DNA of 64,000 nt from Portulaca oleracea. Its lineage: Eukaryota > Streptophyta > Magnoliopsida > Caryophyllales > Portulacaceae. Below the pieces are notes generated by a model that was not told the origin of the DNA, made no database searches, and was given only the letters and a program-made list of their open reading frames with translations. Positions within the stretch are counted from its first letter, which is position 1. Every line of letters begins with the position of its first letter. Position numbers and translations under genes: made by a program. The stretch lies in assembly GCA_029582165.1 (NCBI GenBank), contig CM055876.1, positions 17,206,501 to 17,270,500 on the forward strand. The letters are read 5' to 3'. Shown piece by piece: positions 41,917 through 52,718 of this stretch.

Positions 41917-43294
41917 TCAATTATGCTGGTTTCGTTGTGTTTCTCGCCTAGTATGTCTTCTCCATATTTCTTCAACCAAATCATGTTGGAGTTGTGCGTG
42001 TGCTATTGGGTTATGGACAATTTCCAATTGTCGAAGGTATGTGTCATAACATGGACGGTGATGACGCTGCACATTAATGTCTGTAGCTGAACTATCCAAT
42101 TGCTCATACTCGAATGATAGGGTATATGTGTCACGTTCATCTTCGACAATCATGTTATGCATAATTACACAAGCCTTCATTGCTATTCCCATGTCATCCT
42201 CCTCCATGAACCTGGCTGGGCCACGAACGATGCCAAAGCGAGCTTGTAGTACACCAAATGCCCGCTCCACGTCTTTCCTCACAGATTCTTGACGCTCAGC
42301 AAATAATTTTTGCTTTGGACCTTGGGGGTGCGGGATTGTTTTCACAAAGGTCGCCCACCTAGGATATATTCCGTCAGATAGGAAGTATCCCATTTTATAT
42401 TGCTGACCATTCACCACATATTCACATTTCGGAGCCCGATCTTGATACAACTCAAGGAATATAGGGGAACGATCCAACACATTTATGTCATTCAAACTTC
42501 CTGGTTGTCCAAAGAAGGCATGCCATATCCAGGTATCATGTGAAGCAACTGCTTCAAGGATAATTGTTGGTACTTTATGAAGTCGTTTCTCATAAGACTG
42601 TCTCCATGCAGTTGGACAATTTTTCCAAGTCCAATGCATGCAGTCAATGCTCCCTAACATACCGGGAAAATCACGTGCCTCCCCCACTTGTAGTAGACAA
42701 TCAACATCGGCCTGTGTCGGCTTCCTTAAGTACTCAGCCCCGAATACTTCACAAATGCACGTGCAGAAGATCTTTAGGCACTCTAAAGCTGTACTCTCGC
42801 CAATTTTTAAGTATTCATCAACACAATCGGCGGCGATACCATATGCTAACATGCGAATCGCTGCGGTGCACTTTGTTAGTGGTGTCAATCCAGGCCACCC
42901 AGTTGCATCGCGTCTCAACTTGAAGTACTCCGAATGATTACCAAGAGCCTCCACTATACGAAGGAAAAGATGTCTTCGCATTCGGAATCTACGTCGAAAT
43001 TGTTCTTCAGTGTAAATAGGATCATCTGAAGTAATCCTTGTATAGGCGACTATGAGCGTCTTCCCGATCTCTCTTGATAACTCTCCTTTTCTTTCTTCTT
43101 CTTTGTTGTGATGAGGAAGACCTCAATCGCGAGGTAGTAGTGTTAAGTATTTTCTCAACTATAACTTCTGATTCGTTCATACTATTCCAAAATAATTTTT
43201 CCCCTGCTTTAAGAAGTGAAATTGTTTTTTCAACTTCATCTGAGGAAGAAGACGAATAAGATGATTCGGAATGCGATGGAGTTTCCATGTTCAT
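41917..43294 (-). pseudogene. Harbinger transposase (DDE_Tnp_4 type)
   Basis: N-terminal Ser-rich segment and basic RRRKKRR (43294-43022), a frameshift near 43024 in what should be continuous sequence up to PIYTEEQFRRRFRMRRHLF, then the helix-turn-helix-like region, then the nuclease core with GSIDCMHW (first Asp), SLNDINVL (second Asp) and VERAFGVLQARFGI (Glu), ending at 41917. About 450 codons, normal for the family. It cuts and joins transposon ends together with the Myb-like partner. Only the one frameshift separates it from an intact frame, so it decayed recently. Confidence 0.88.
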
Positions 43295-43577
43295 AACCTA
43301 CACATAATAATCACAAATAAAACTATAATTAATGTCAAATCAAAATCAAAAAACAACAATAAAAAAATGACAACAACTGTGAGTGTAATATAAAATAAAT
43401 TAAGATCAACTCAAATTCAAAAATTAAACTATAATTAAAGCTCATTTTATTCAACAATTCAAAGCAAGTGACAAAAGTTTCTCATAATTAATTTAACCTA
43501 TAACAAACCAAACATAAATAAATCAAGCTAAACTAAAGTTTAAACCATAACAAAACAAAATTAAACTACATCATAAT

Positions 43578-44855
43578 TTAATCTTCAAATTCCGGTGGTG
43601 GATCGCCATTTGCTTCACATATTTCCTTAATCCTCCGTTGATAGTATCTCCTTTGGTATGGCGAAAGTTTTGATAAATCCATGTCCATAATCCGTCTTTC
43701 TTCCTTTTGCTTACGAAGAGCGACACTTTCTTTTAATATTGAATTACTTTCAAGTGTTGCCGTCGTATGGTGCTTCATTTCCTCTATGGTTGCTTTCCTA
43801 TCAGTATTAAATTGAGAGATCTCTTGGGTCATTGCATCTATACCAGGGGCTTTGTCTCTCCTCCTTAGCTTTGCAACCTTTGTACCAACGGGCCGGTCAA
43901 GCCTAGAGGAGTCTGGTTCAGTAGGCACTTCATCAGTAGGTGCAATGTTAGGAGTGTCGGTGGACTCGAGGTTAGAAGGGTCAACATCTTATGTTGCCTC
44001 GGAGTTCCTTGGTCGTTTTGATGAGCCATTCTTACAGTTTTGTTTGACAAGCTCCGCATCGGCACCTGGTTTCCACTTTGGAACATCTTTAAGGATATTC
44101 CACATATGCATGAGGTCAAACTCTTTATTTTTCATTCTTTTAAAGAAAATCCGTTTGGCCGCCGCTATCATGTCTTCCTCGTTGGTTCCGCTACCGGGTT
44201 GCTGCATCACGGTGCCATAACATGCTGTAAATTGACTTATGTCTCCTTGACAACGGCTAAAACGCATGTACAGTTTCTTCAAGGTTCTTTCAGGCAAGCC
44301 ACTAGGGAGATTTTTGTTGTATACCTCTGTCACCCTCTCCCAAAAATTGTCTCTCTTCTGGTTATTCCCCACAATAGGGTCGACACTTATATTAACCCAA
44401 CATTTAGCCAAATGCACATCTTCCTCCATTGTCCACTTTACCGGTCCACCACTCTCGTTGTTTCCTCTATTTGGACAAGTTGAGGTGCGTCTAGCTGGTT
44501 GATTGGGTATGGATTGTGATGAAATGTTTGGGTGACTCGATGTTCCATGCTGATTTGGACGAGTTGAGGTGGGTCCAGCTGGTTGATTGGGTATGGATTG
44601 TGATGAAATGTTTGGGTGACTCGATGTTGCATGCTGACTTTGAGGAATAAGTTGCGGGGGTTGAGACGAAAATGGTGGATATGCATGGCTAAGGTGTTGC
44701 ATTTGGGGAACTTGGAGGTAATTGTAAATGAAACCTGGAGGAGGTTGTTGCATATTTTGTACATTTGGTGTCAAACTCGGTGGAGTTTGATCATCATCAT
44801 TCGTCATAGCTTGTCCTAAATAGTCAGAAAAGGAACCATTCCACGTTGGATCCAT
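43578..44855 (-). pseudogene. Harbinger Myb/SANT-like ORF1 protein
   Basis: Starts MDPTWNGSF at 44855. A Gln/Pro/Ser-rich region holds two copies of a 31-residue segment (SSHPNISSQSIPNQPA and following), then a trihelix/Myb-like domain (VKWTMEEDVHLAKCWVN, FWERVTEVYN), then a NAM-associated C-terminal region (RPVGTKVAK, SPYQRRYYQRRIKEI). One in-frame TAA at 43989-43991 interrupts it; both sides are in the same frame. The family binds subterminal repeats and brings transposase to DNA and nucleus. About 425 codons. Confidence 0.8.
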
Positions 44856-45051
44856 AAAACCTACATATAAGACACGTGATATTACTTATTTAATTTGAAA
44901 CGACTTTTTTTTTAATATTACATCACGTGATATTACATATTTATTTTAATCTAAAGTTTCAAATTTATATACAATTTTACATACAAAGTTATTTGAAATA
45001 GTCCTACATCTACAACAATCTACACAAATGCAAATATTCAAACTTTAAGAG

Positions 45052-45455
45052 CAAACCCACCAAAAACAAGAAAAGGATAAACAATATTATGAATTAAAAA
45101 TTAGTAAAATTAATATTAAAACCTAATATTTTCTAAAATTAATTTCCAGAACTATACAATTTAACCACAATTATCAGTTAGTATTTTCTAAAATTAATTT
45201 CCACCACAATTATTCAAATTAATATTCAAACTTAAAAAGTAAATGTAATCATCTACTCATCTCCTCCCATGACAACACTAAAACAATATTTCAAAAATAG
45301 CAAACCCACCAAAAACAAGAAAAGGATAAACAATTTATGAATTAAAACTTTCTAAATTTAATATTCAAACCTAATATTTTAAAATTAATTTCTAGAACTA
45401 TAAAATTTTAAACACAATTGTGAATTAGTATTTTCCAATATAAATAATTCAAATT
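45052..45455. repeat. direct repeat of about 160 bp
   Basis: CAAACCCACCAAAAACAAGA and the following ~140 bases occur at 45052-45215 and, diverged, at 45300-45455, in the upstream AT-rich region of the Harbinger ORF1. Confidence 0.8.
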
Positions 45456-46030
45456 AAGTAGTTACTATCAACACAATTAAATACCATAATAATTACGTAT
45501 AAACAATTTAATTTTGCAAAAAATTAATGAATAAATTGAAATTGTTACTATAAAACTTACCAAATAGCCTCTGCAACACTTGTGAAATAATCTTCAATTT
45601 ATCTACACATTAAATTTAATAATTCTTAACATATTATGATTTATATACATAAATTAAATTAAGTAATTAAATAGTAAAAATAAACACAAACATAAAATAA
45701 ATTCTTACATGTTTGGAGAAGTTGCCTCCACAAGCCTCTTCAAAGAGAAAAATAATTTTTGAGAGAAGAAAAGTTTACAATTGATCAAGAAAACATAAGA
45801 ATATGCAACTATTTATAGGTGAAAATACAACATTAAAAATTTAAAATATCTAAATCAGAAATATATTCAAACTCAAATTGCTACAAAATTTCCAAATTAA
45901 TGAAACAAACTTTTGATTTTACAATCTAAAAATAAAGATTACAATCTTTTTAATTGCAAAAATTAGAAAATAGCCGTTGGTTCTTTTTAAAATACAATCG
46001 GATTCATATCAAAATAAAAAATTACAATCT

Positions 46031-47328
46031 GAAAAGAATTTGGAAACCCAGTGGAACTCGGGCCCAAGGTGCAACATAAGCAGCCCACGTGCAACACAAG
46101 GGAAAAGCCACATAATTGCAATCCTCCGCAGCAGCCCACCTGTTTGGGTTCAAAACTTTCAGCCCACCCACAATCTGAAACGATGTCGTTTTGTTTAATG
46201 AAAACAAAATAAAAAAAAAAGGAGCAGGTGGTCGAGGTCCCGTCTTCAACCTCGGCACGCGAGGGAGAAGGCGAGACATACTCGGCCGCCATTGCCGCAC
46301 CTGCTGCTGCTGTGCAATTCTCGGACTCGCCAACGCCATCTGTCAGCCACGTCGGCCAGAACCTCGCCGCTGCATAAATTCCAATGGCTAAGTTCTTATT
46401 GGCGTACATACTCTTAGAACCTCATGGTGACGAGAGAACTTTATGAAATTATGATTAAATGGGTTAATGGGTCAACATTCATAGTAAAAACCCAAAACTT
46501 TTTGCAGTGTCCAAGGGCTGAGCATCCCCACTACATAGTTGGAATTAAATAACAGGCCCAAATAGATATAGATTTCGCAGCCCATGGAAGAGAATGCCGA
46601 ACCCATGTCCAACTTTGACAAAAGTATTATCAATCTGCGTTTTCTGTGCATCTTTTGGTTGAGCTCTCCAAAACAACATAAATATTGTTGTTCCCATATT
46701 CTAGTTTGACTTTAACAGAAGTGATACCTCTTAATTGGTTCTCATTTTCATTTTATAAACTCTTTGTCAAATTTAAATTTTAATAAACAATATATTCTAA
46801 GAAGTTGCTCTTAGGAACCTCATAATTTTTGGAAACTGTATTTTGGGGATAATGTTTTGATAATGTTTTATGAGTTTTACATAATATTTAAGCGAAAAAT
46901 AAAGGGGTACTTTGTGCTGAATAATTGTTTTACTCTAATACAAATAGTTGAGAAATGCAATTGACATATGAAATATTGATTTTTAATTGCCATTAACTTC
47001 ATGATAATCTAAGTCTCTATTTCTTGTTGTCTCTTCTATGTTAAATTTTGAATTGCTATATAAATTTATAAAAAAGGAGATAGTCAAGTGTTACGGATAT
47101 CCCAAAGCCTCCCATAAAGTTATATTATTAAATATAATGAGGGAGTTTTAGATGCATTATTTTTCAAGCTTTTAAGTTAGACGGTTAGTGCATGCATCTT
47201 AAATCTCATTATTTGCCTATAAAAGCATGTGTACGTACAACTACTCTATTACCACCACAAAAAAAGATTCATCATGTATTTTCTATTAGGTGTGCAATAA
47301 GAGAGAAATATTGAGAGAGAATAGTTTC
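46031..47328. other. intergenic DNA
   Basis: No gene recognised. It contains near-palindrome AAACGATGTCGTTTT (46177-46191) and a roughly 75-bp segment (46420-46494) that is an inverted copy of 39268-39327. It is AT-rich from 46680 on. Confidence 0.5.
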
Positions 47329-47899
47329 TGTTAGGAAAGTATCCTGAAATCACCTAGTCTCTTGATCTCACAATTATTTATTTCCTAATTGTATTAGGAT
47401 ATTATTTAAGTTTCTTTATTATATTAGGTTTCCTAATTGTAGTAGATTCTAAATCTAATTAGAGTGGGAGTCAAGTTAGGTTTATAGGGAGTTTTTCCTA
47501 TAAATAGAGAATTTTATTCAACTATTCAGACACATACAAAACGTTTTTCACCTCTATTCATCCCTAGGTTGTGAGAGTCTTTTTAGAGAGTTATTATTTT
47601 GCCTTCAATATATTCCCGTTGTGCTATTAACCCTTGAGATCTTATCGTTGGTCTCGTTGTGTTATATAATCATTTGAGATCTCTCTTGTAATCTCTCCCC
47701 TTATACTAGTGGATTTTTGCCCCGTTGTCGTCCGTGGTTTTTTTCCCGCTTTGGGTTTCTACTTTCTACGTATATCTTGTGTCACTATACTCTCTATTTT
47801 AATTACTAATCTTGTTATATTTCTTCTCAATTTATACATCCTGATAATTCTCTCTTCCGCTGCAAATACTAGGCCTTTTATTTTACCTCGATCCTAATA
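47329..47899 (+). mobile_element. solo LTR
   Basis: 571 bp with ends TGTTAGGA / TCCTAATA (last CA changed to TA), perfect target duplication GTTTC (47324-47328 and 47900-47904), TATA box TATAAATA at 47500-47507. No internal region, so it is the product of LTR-LTR recombination. Probably copia-type by length; lineage not certain. Confidence 0.8.
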
Positions 47900-47904
47900 G
47901 TTTC

Positions 47905-48796
47905 ACCAATATTTTCTAGAGAACTCCACCATTCTTATCCTTAGCGAGATTGTGAGTTGAGAGTTTGAGATATTTGTGTTATAATCTCCATTGCTAGATC
48001 ATATCACACCTAGTAATAGTGATCGCTTTGTACTTCTTCTTTCTCATAGTGGATTATTTTCTGGCTGTTGCCGTCTGTGAGTTTTTCTCCGAGTTGTTCA
48101 GTTTCCTACGTAAATTTTGGTGTTGTTATTTTCGCAATTTTATTTTCGTTCCTAATTTTTGTCATAATCTATGTCATCTCGCTATTTGCTTCCGCTATTA
48201 TTTGCGAATTGCAAGTTAAACTACTCTGAATTTCCTTTCACCAAGTGACAATTATTCCTATCATCCAACCTTTCCACCTATGTTTATGTTCTGGTGGAAG
48301 GAAAAATTTCTAATTAGGTGGAAATGATGGGCTTGATGGATCATGTTTGTCATAAACAATTTAATACCCACTTCTCCAACATGTAAAACTTACAAATTAG
48401 ATAATGAACATGAGACCAAATTGTTTTATGGTCCAACTTATTTACACAATTTAATTACATACCACATAGCCTTTTTTTTTTATGAAAATCCATTTTTTTT
48501 GTTTGATTTGTGATTGTGATATTTTGCACACGATAGTTAATTTCTTGGACACGCCTTATGTCATGTTTATTTTTTTTTTACTCCGTCGTATTTCAAATAT
48601 GGTATATGTAATTGTTTTTCGAATAAATAGTGATATGTACAAGTTTTTGAATAGGGTGTATGTATTTCATTAACTTGTTGCCTGAATCTTAGATTTAGGA
48701 GATAATGCAACAAAACATTGGTTTTTTTTTTTACATTTTTTAACCATGAAATATATGGTAATTTATTTTCTAGATTCTTTGTTTTCATTGTTAATT
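47905..48796. other. intergenic AT-rich DNA
   Basis: No gene or element recognised. Contains T runs and short frames without family resemblance. Confidence 0.5.
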
Positions 48797-49230
48797 TTTT
48801 GGCCCCTACAGTTTATGGGCTGAATAAAAAAAAACCTTAAAATTTATGGGTTGAGAAAAAGGCATGTTTACCGTTTTTCTTTTTCTTCCCATATTTGAAT
48901 TTCTCTCTTGGTTGGTGCCAAACTTCATGGCTAAGGTAAAACCAATATTGAAGCTATAATACACTTCTCTTATTCATGTCGAAGTTACTTAGATCCTTAA
49001 GGACTAAGGTTGTTTAGGGGTCTAAGCAACCCCGACATTAATATATGAGATGTGTATTATAACTTCAATATAGTTTTAACTTTAATCCTGATCTTTGGCG
49101 CCAATCTGGAGAAAAATTCAAATATGGGAAAAACAAATAGAACGGGAAACAAACCTTTTTTTTCATCCTACAAACTTTAAGGTCCTTTTTTATTCAGTCC
49201 ATAAATTAAGGGTTCAGAAAATTCGGGGTA
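48797..49230. mobile_element. hairpin (foldback) element
   Basis: Almost the whole 430 bp is an imperfect inverted repeat. Left GGCCCCTACAGTTTATGGGC, CCCATATTTGAATTTCTCTC, GGTGCCAA, ATTGAAGCTATAATACAC are matched on the right, inverted, by GTGTATTATAACTTCAAT, TTGGCGCC, AAATTCAAATATGGG and CAGTCCATAAATTAAGGG. Arms are about 200 bp with a short loop near 49005-49025. Its transcript would fold into a long hairpin. Confidence 0.75.
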
Positions 49231-49498
49231 CAAAGTGCAAACAACCCCAAAATTATGACCTATTTTTTTTTTTTTTTGTAGCCAAAGTTAAAGGGCAACA
49301 ATTTTTTTTCCCAAAATAATTTTTTCTGGTTGTAATGTATCATCATTAACTACTAAAGGATTTATAATGTTTGAAAAAAAGTTGGGAGATCTTATACGGA
49401 CAATGATATACATCTTGACTTAAGATGGTTAATAAACATCTTGAATTGTTCATATTTCATATTTTATAACTTTTACAATATTTTTTCTAATAATTATA

Positions 49499-49736
49499 CT
49501 ACCTCCGCTTTTATTTATCCGTCACTTAGAAAATTGTGTTAAAAACTTTGACCATTAATATCTTAATTTGTATAATGATTCATCATACAAAATTGATGTC
49601 GTTAGATTTGTAATGAAAAATACTATTAGAAAAGTATAATATTATATTTTTTTTTATAAAAACTTTTTGCTAGAAATTATTGACTAAAGATTGACACAGA
49701 AAACCGTAAATGACAGATAAAAAAGAACGGAGGGAG
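49499..49736. mobile_element. Stowaway MITE (Tc1/mariner type)
   Basis: 238 bp with ends CTACCTCCGCTTTTATTTAT and its inverse ATAAAAAAGAACGGAGGGAG, flanked by TA on both sides (49497-49498, 49737-49738). Size and ends are classical for Stowaway. Confidence 0.9.
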
Positions 49737-49996
49737 TATATATTTATCAACTATAAGAATATAATAGTTATTCGTCAGGTCAAAAATATAAATAATAGCC
49801 TAATTTTATAAATCATAGTTGAAAAGGCACATTTTATAAATAGTTTTTTATTTATGAAAAAATATAAATAAGTAATTATTTTTATATTATTTATAAGTTG
49901 TAATAACCTTCAAAATAATGAAATATACCTTTATATTGGGGCATCGTCATAGAAAGATATTTTACTAAAAATTACAACGGATGTACTTTTATATTG

Positions 49997-50445
49997 GGGG
50001 TTTTGGCTCAAAATAATCCGAAGTCGGAGGTTATTGGCTGAAAATAATCCAAACTCACTTTTTGGCTGAAAATAATTCAAACTCACTTTTTGGCTGAAAA
50101 TAATCCTAACTCACTTTTTGGCTGAAAATAATCCTAACTCACTTTTTGGCTGAAAATAATCCAAACTTTTAACCTATTTACTCGGACTAAACCTAAATTT
50201 ATTCCCGGCGTCGGAATGCTGATTGGCAGCCTGAGCACATGTTTCTTTAATTGATTTTGGTTTTGAATTTTTTTAAAGTTTATGTAGACCCCAACTCACT
50301 TAAACTTATAATGACATGGCAATGGATTAAAAATAAAAACACTTTAACATAATAAATTTAGTCTTCTAACCCCAAAAATTTAAACACTTTAACATTATTT
50401 TCGGCCAATGACCTCCAACTTCGGATTATTTTGAGCCAAAAACCC
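49997..50445. mobile_element. Mutator-type MITE
   Basis: Terminal repeats GGGTTTTGGCTCAAAATAAT (left) and ATTATTTTGAGCCAAAAACC (right), about 50 bp each. Flanks TTTATATTG (49988-49996) and TTTATATTA (50446-50454) form a 9-bp target duplication with one mismatch. The interior has a 28-bp tandem repeat. Confidence 0.8.
50034..50171. repeat. 28-bp tandem repeat, five copies
   Basis: The unit TTGGCTGAAAATAATCCAAA plus CTCACTTT is repeated five times with one or two changes per copy. It grew from the inner end of the MITE's left terminal repeat, whose sequence it repeats. Confidence 0.92.
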
Positions 50446-51159
50446 TTTATATTATTATCCATTGTAGTTTGTAAATAATTAACAGTTAAAATTTAGTCAA
50501 ATTGTCAATTAATTTGGGACGGATGGAGTATTTTGCTTGGGAACAAGAAATACCTGTTATTAAATTGAGAAGATGACCTTCTGGAAGACATATCACCATC
50601 CGAAATTCCGAACATATGTAGCTAGCTAGTTCTACAATTTGGAGTGATCGACATTAGGTAGGATTGTCTTGACTAAGCTATTTCGTACAAGTTACAACAT
50701 TGCATAACTAGATTTTAGTTTAGAGCTTTTGGAAGTTAATATTCATTATTTTTGGGTCTTAATTGAAAATAACCGAAATAATTTTTGTTGAGCTTCTACT
50801 TTCTGCATTCATAATGTATTTTCAATAACTAAATTTATAGGATTTTTAGGCCCTATTTTTTAGATTAGTAAATTTGGTTTAATTTAACTTGACATTACCT
50901 TTCCTTACCTTACCAAATTCGATATAAAACACTCAAACCAAACTCAAAATTTTAATTTAAAAAAATTGAAATAATCTTATTTTAAACATTAAAACATTCG
51001 GTTTTTTTCCAACACTTGTAACTTTTTCATTCATTTTCCCAAAAACATTCAAATTTTATTAATAAAATATTTCTTTATTCTCATTTCTTTTTATTTATAT
51101 TTTCTTTTTTTGATGCAATTTTTTATTTCAGAAAAATAATAAATATTTTTTTTAATGTT

Positions 51160-51540
51160 TGCTCATAAAATTTTACAGGTACACTAGTTATACAATAATG
51201 TTCACAAAACTCAACAATAATGCTAATAAAAAGTATAAAATTATGTTCATAATTAAACAAATTATGCAATGCTCTTAACTCTACTACAATGCTCATAAAT
51301 TTCATGAAAAATGTTCATAAAAATATACTACAATGCTCAAAAATTTTACAAAGATAGCAGTTATATAATAATGCCCATAAAACTCATAATATTGCTCATA
51401 AAACATTAGTCCATAAATTGGTCAATAATTTTATATTCATAAACAAATCATACATTGCACTAAACTCTAGTATAATGTTCATAAACCTCGTGAATAATCT
51501 TCTATAATGCTCATAAAATTTTTACAAAGATAGAACATAT
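51160..51540. repeat. degenerate ~180-bp tandem repeat
   Basis: Two larger units, each with several AATGCTCATAAA motifs and ending in an ATTTTACAAAGATAG segment (about 51340 and 51525), follow a third partial one near 51165. Both scales of repetition are imperfect. Confidence 0.6.
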
Positions 51541-52172
51541 TAATTAAAAATGACAATAAAAAAAATTAAATTTAAATAATATGATAATATAATAATGCTC
51601 AAAAATTCAATATTGTTAAAATGCATATCACATATTACAAATATGCAATGTAACGGAAAAAAAAGAATCCAACGAAAATTACAAATTAAGAATTGAAAAT
51701 TCATAAATAAATACAAACAGATTGAGTTAGAATATCAAAAAAGGATTTGGGCTAAAGACAAAATAGAATCATTGTATAAAAAAAATAAATGAAAAACTTT
51801 AGTCCATACGCATGAACCTGGTGCTCACGAGAATACTATCGTTTGTTCACTTGCATGATGGGAGATTTGAAAAAGTAATTCACAACTTGAGTGCCAATTC
51901 ATTGGTGTAAAAGGATCGTCATGTCTAAATCGCGTAGCTCTCGCACCAAAAGGTTCCAATATGGCAACCTTGGATGGACTAAAAAGTAACACGACATCAT
52001 GATGTTCCATAGAGGCGTGGAGTAGACTATTTTCCCTCCTCTCAAAATAATACCGTATGTTATTTGTTTTTGGACAAGGATAAATATAATTGGCAAGATA
52101 TATATTAAGTATTTTATTATTGTATAAAATTTATTTAATTGTAAATTAAATTGAAAAAAATTATACAATTGA

Positions 52173-52173
<1 letters not shown>
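51541..52173. other. intergenic DNA, possible unrecognised remnant
   Basis: AT-rich, except for 51790-52020, which is closer to coding composition and open on the - strand for 61 codons (52010-51825). No family recognised. It may be an old gene scrap. Confidence 0.3.

Positions 52174-52219
<46 letters not shown>
52174..52219. repeat. (AT)n microsatellite
   Basis: An uninterrupted AT repeat of about 46 bases, about 500 bp upstream of the glycosyltransferase. Confidence 0.98.
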
Positions 52220-52221
<2 letters not shown>

Positions 52222-52646
52222 TATAAAATCACACTTTTATCTAACTTTTTTAAAATTTATAAAAAACGTCTAAAATATGTCCTATGAATGAAGTTCTTTC
52301 GTTAGTTCCATGAATGAAGTTCATTCGTTAGGTTGTTAATTTTAATTAATGACATAACCAACATATTCTAAACTTCTTATTATTGATAATTAATAATATC
52401 TGTTAAAAAATTAAAATTAAAAATGATAATAGATATTAATTTGATAAGGACATGCCCCAAACACATACACATAAGCTTCTCAAGTGTCTTGTCCAATCAC
52501 TCATTTGTTTTTTACTCCAAGGACTACTGCTTTTGCATATTCAATGGTCATATAATTAGTGCTGGCATAAGCGATTATGTCACGAGCCCTCAAACTCGTC
52601 TTCCATTTGACTACTTTATAGGAATATTCCACTACATACATACATC

Positions 52647-52653
52647 TATAAAT
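52647..52653 (+). promoter_or_regulatory. TATA box of the glycosyltransferase gene
   Basis: TATAAAT in ATCTATAAATGGG, 72 bp before the ATG, so a short leader of about 40 bases is expected. Confidence 0.6.
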
Positions 52654-52718
52654 GGGTTTTCCTATAACATAACATGCAAAATTTTCCTTTGTTTTCATCA
52701 CTTTCCTAGTCAAAAAGC

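Larger units (their letters stand above)
41488..46030 (-). mobile_element. PIF/Harbinger DNA transposon
   Basis: Two genes typical of the superfamily, both - strand: a Myb/SANT-like protein (44855-43578) and a DDE transposase (43294-41917). AT-rich non-coding DNA flanks them, with a direct repeat at 45052-45455. The termini were not resolved. GCACCCGCAATGGTGAGGG at 41487-41506 is a possible terminal repeat without a visible partner. Confidence 0.75.

Noticed and set aside
46022..46409. Frames of 105 and 140 codons on the - strand
   Set aside because: Low-complexity, no domain, no conserved start or splice signals.
51825..52010. 61-codon - strand frame with normal amino-acid composition
   Set aside because: Too short and unrecognised; mentioned only as possible gene scrap.
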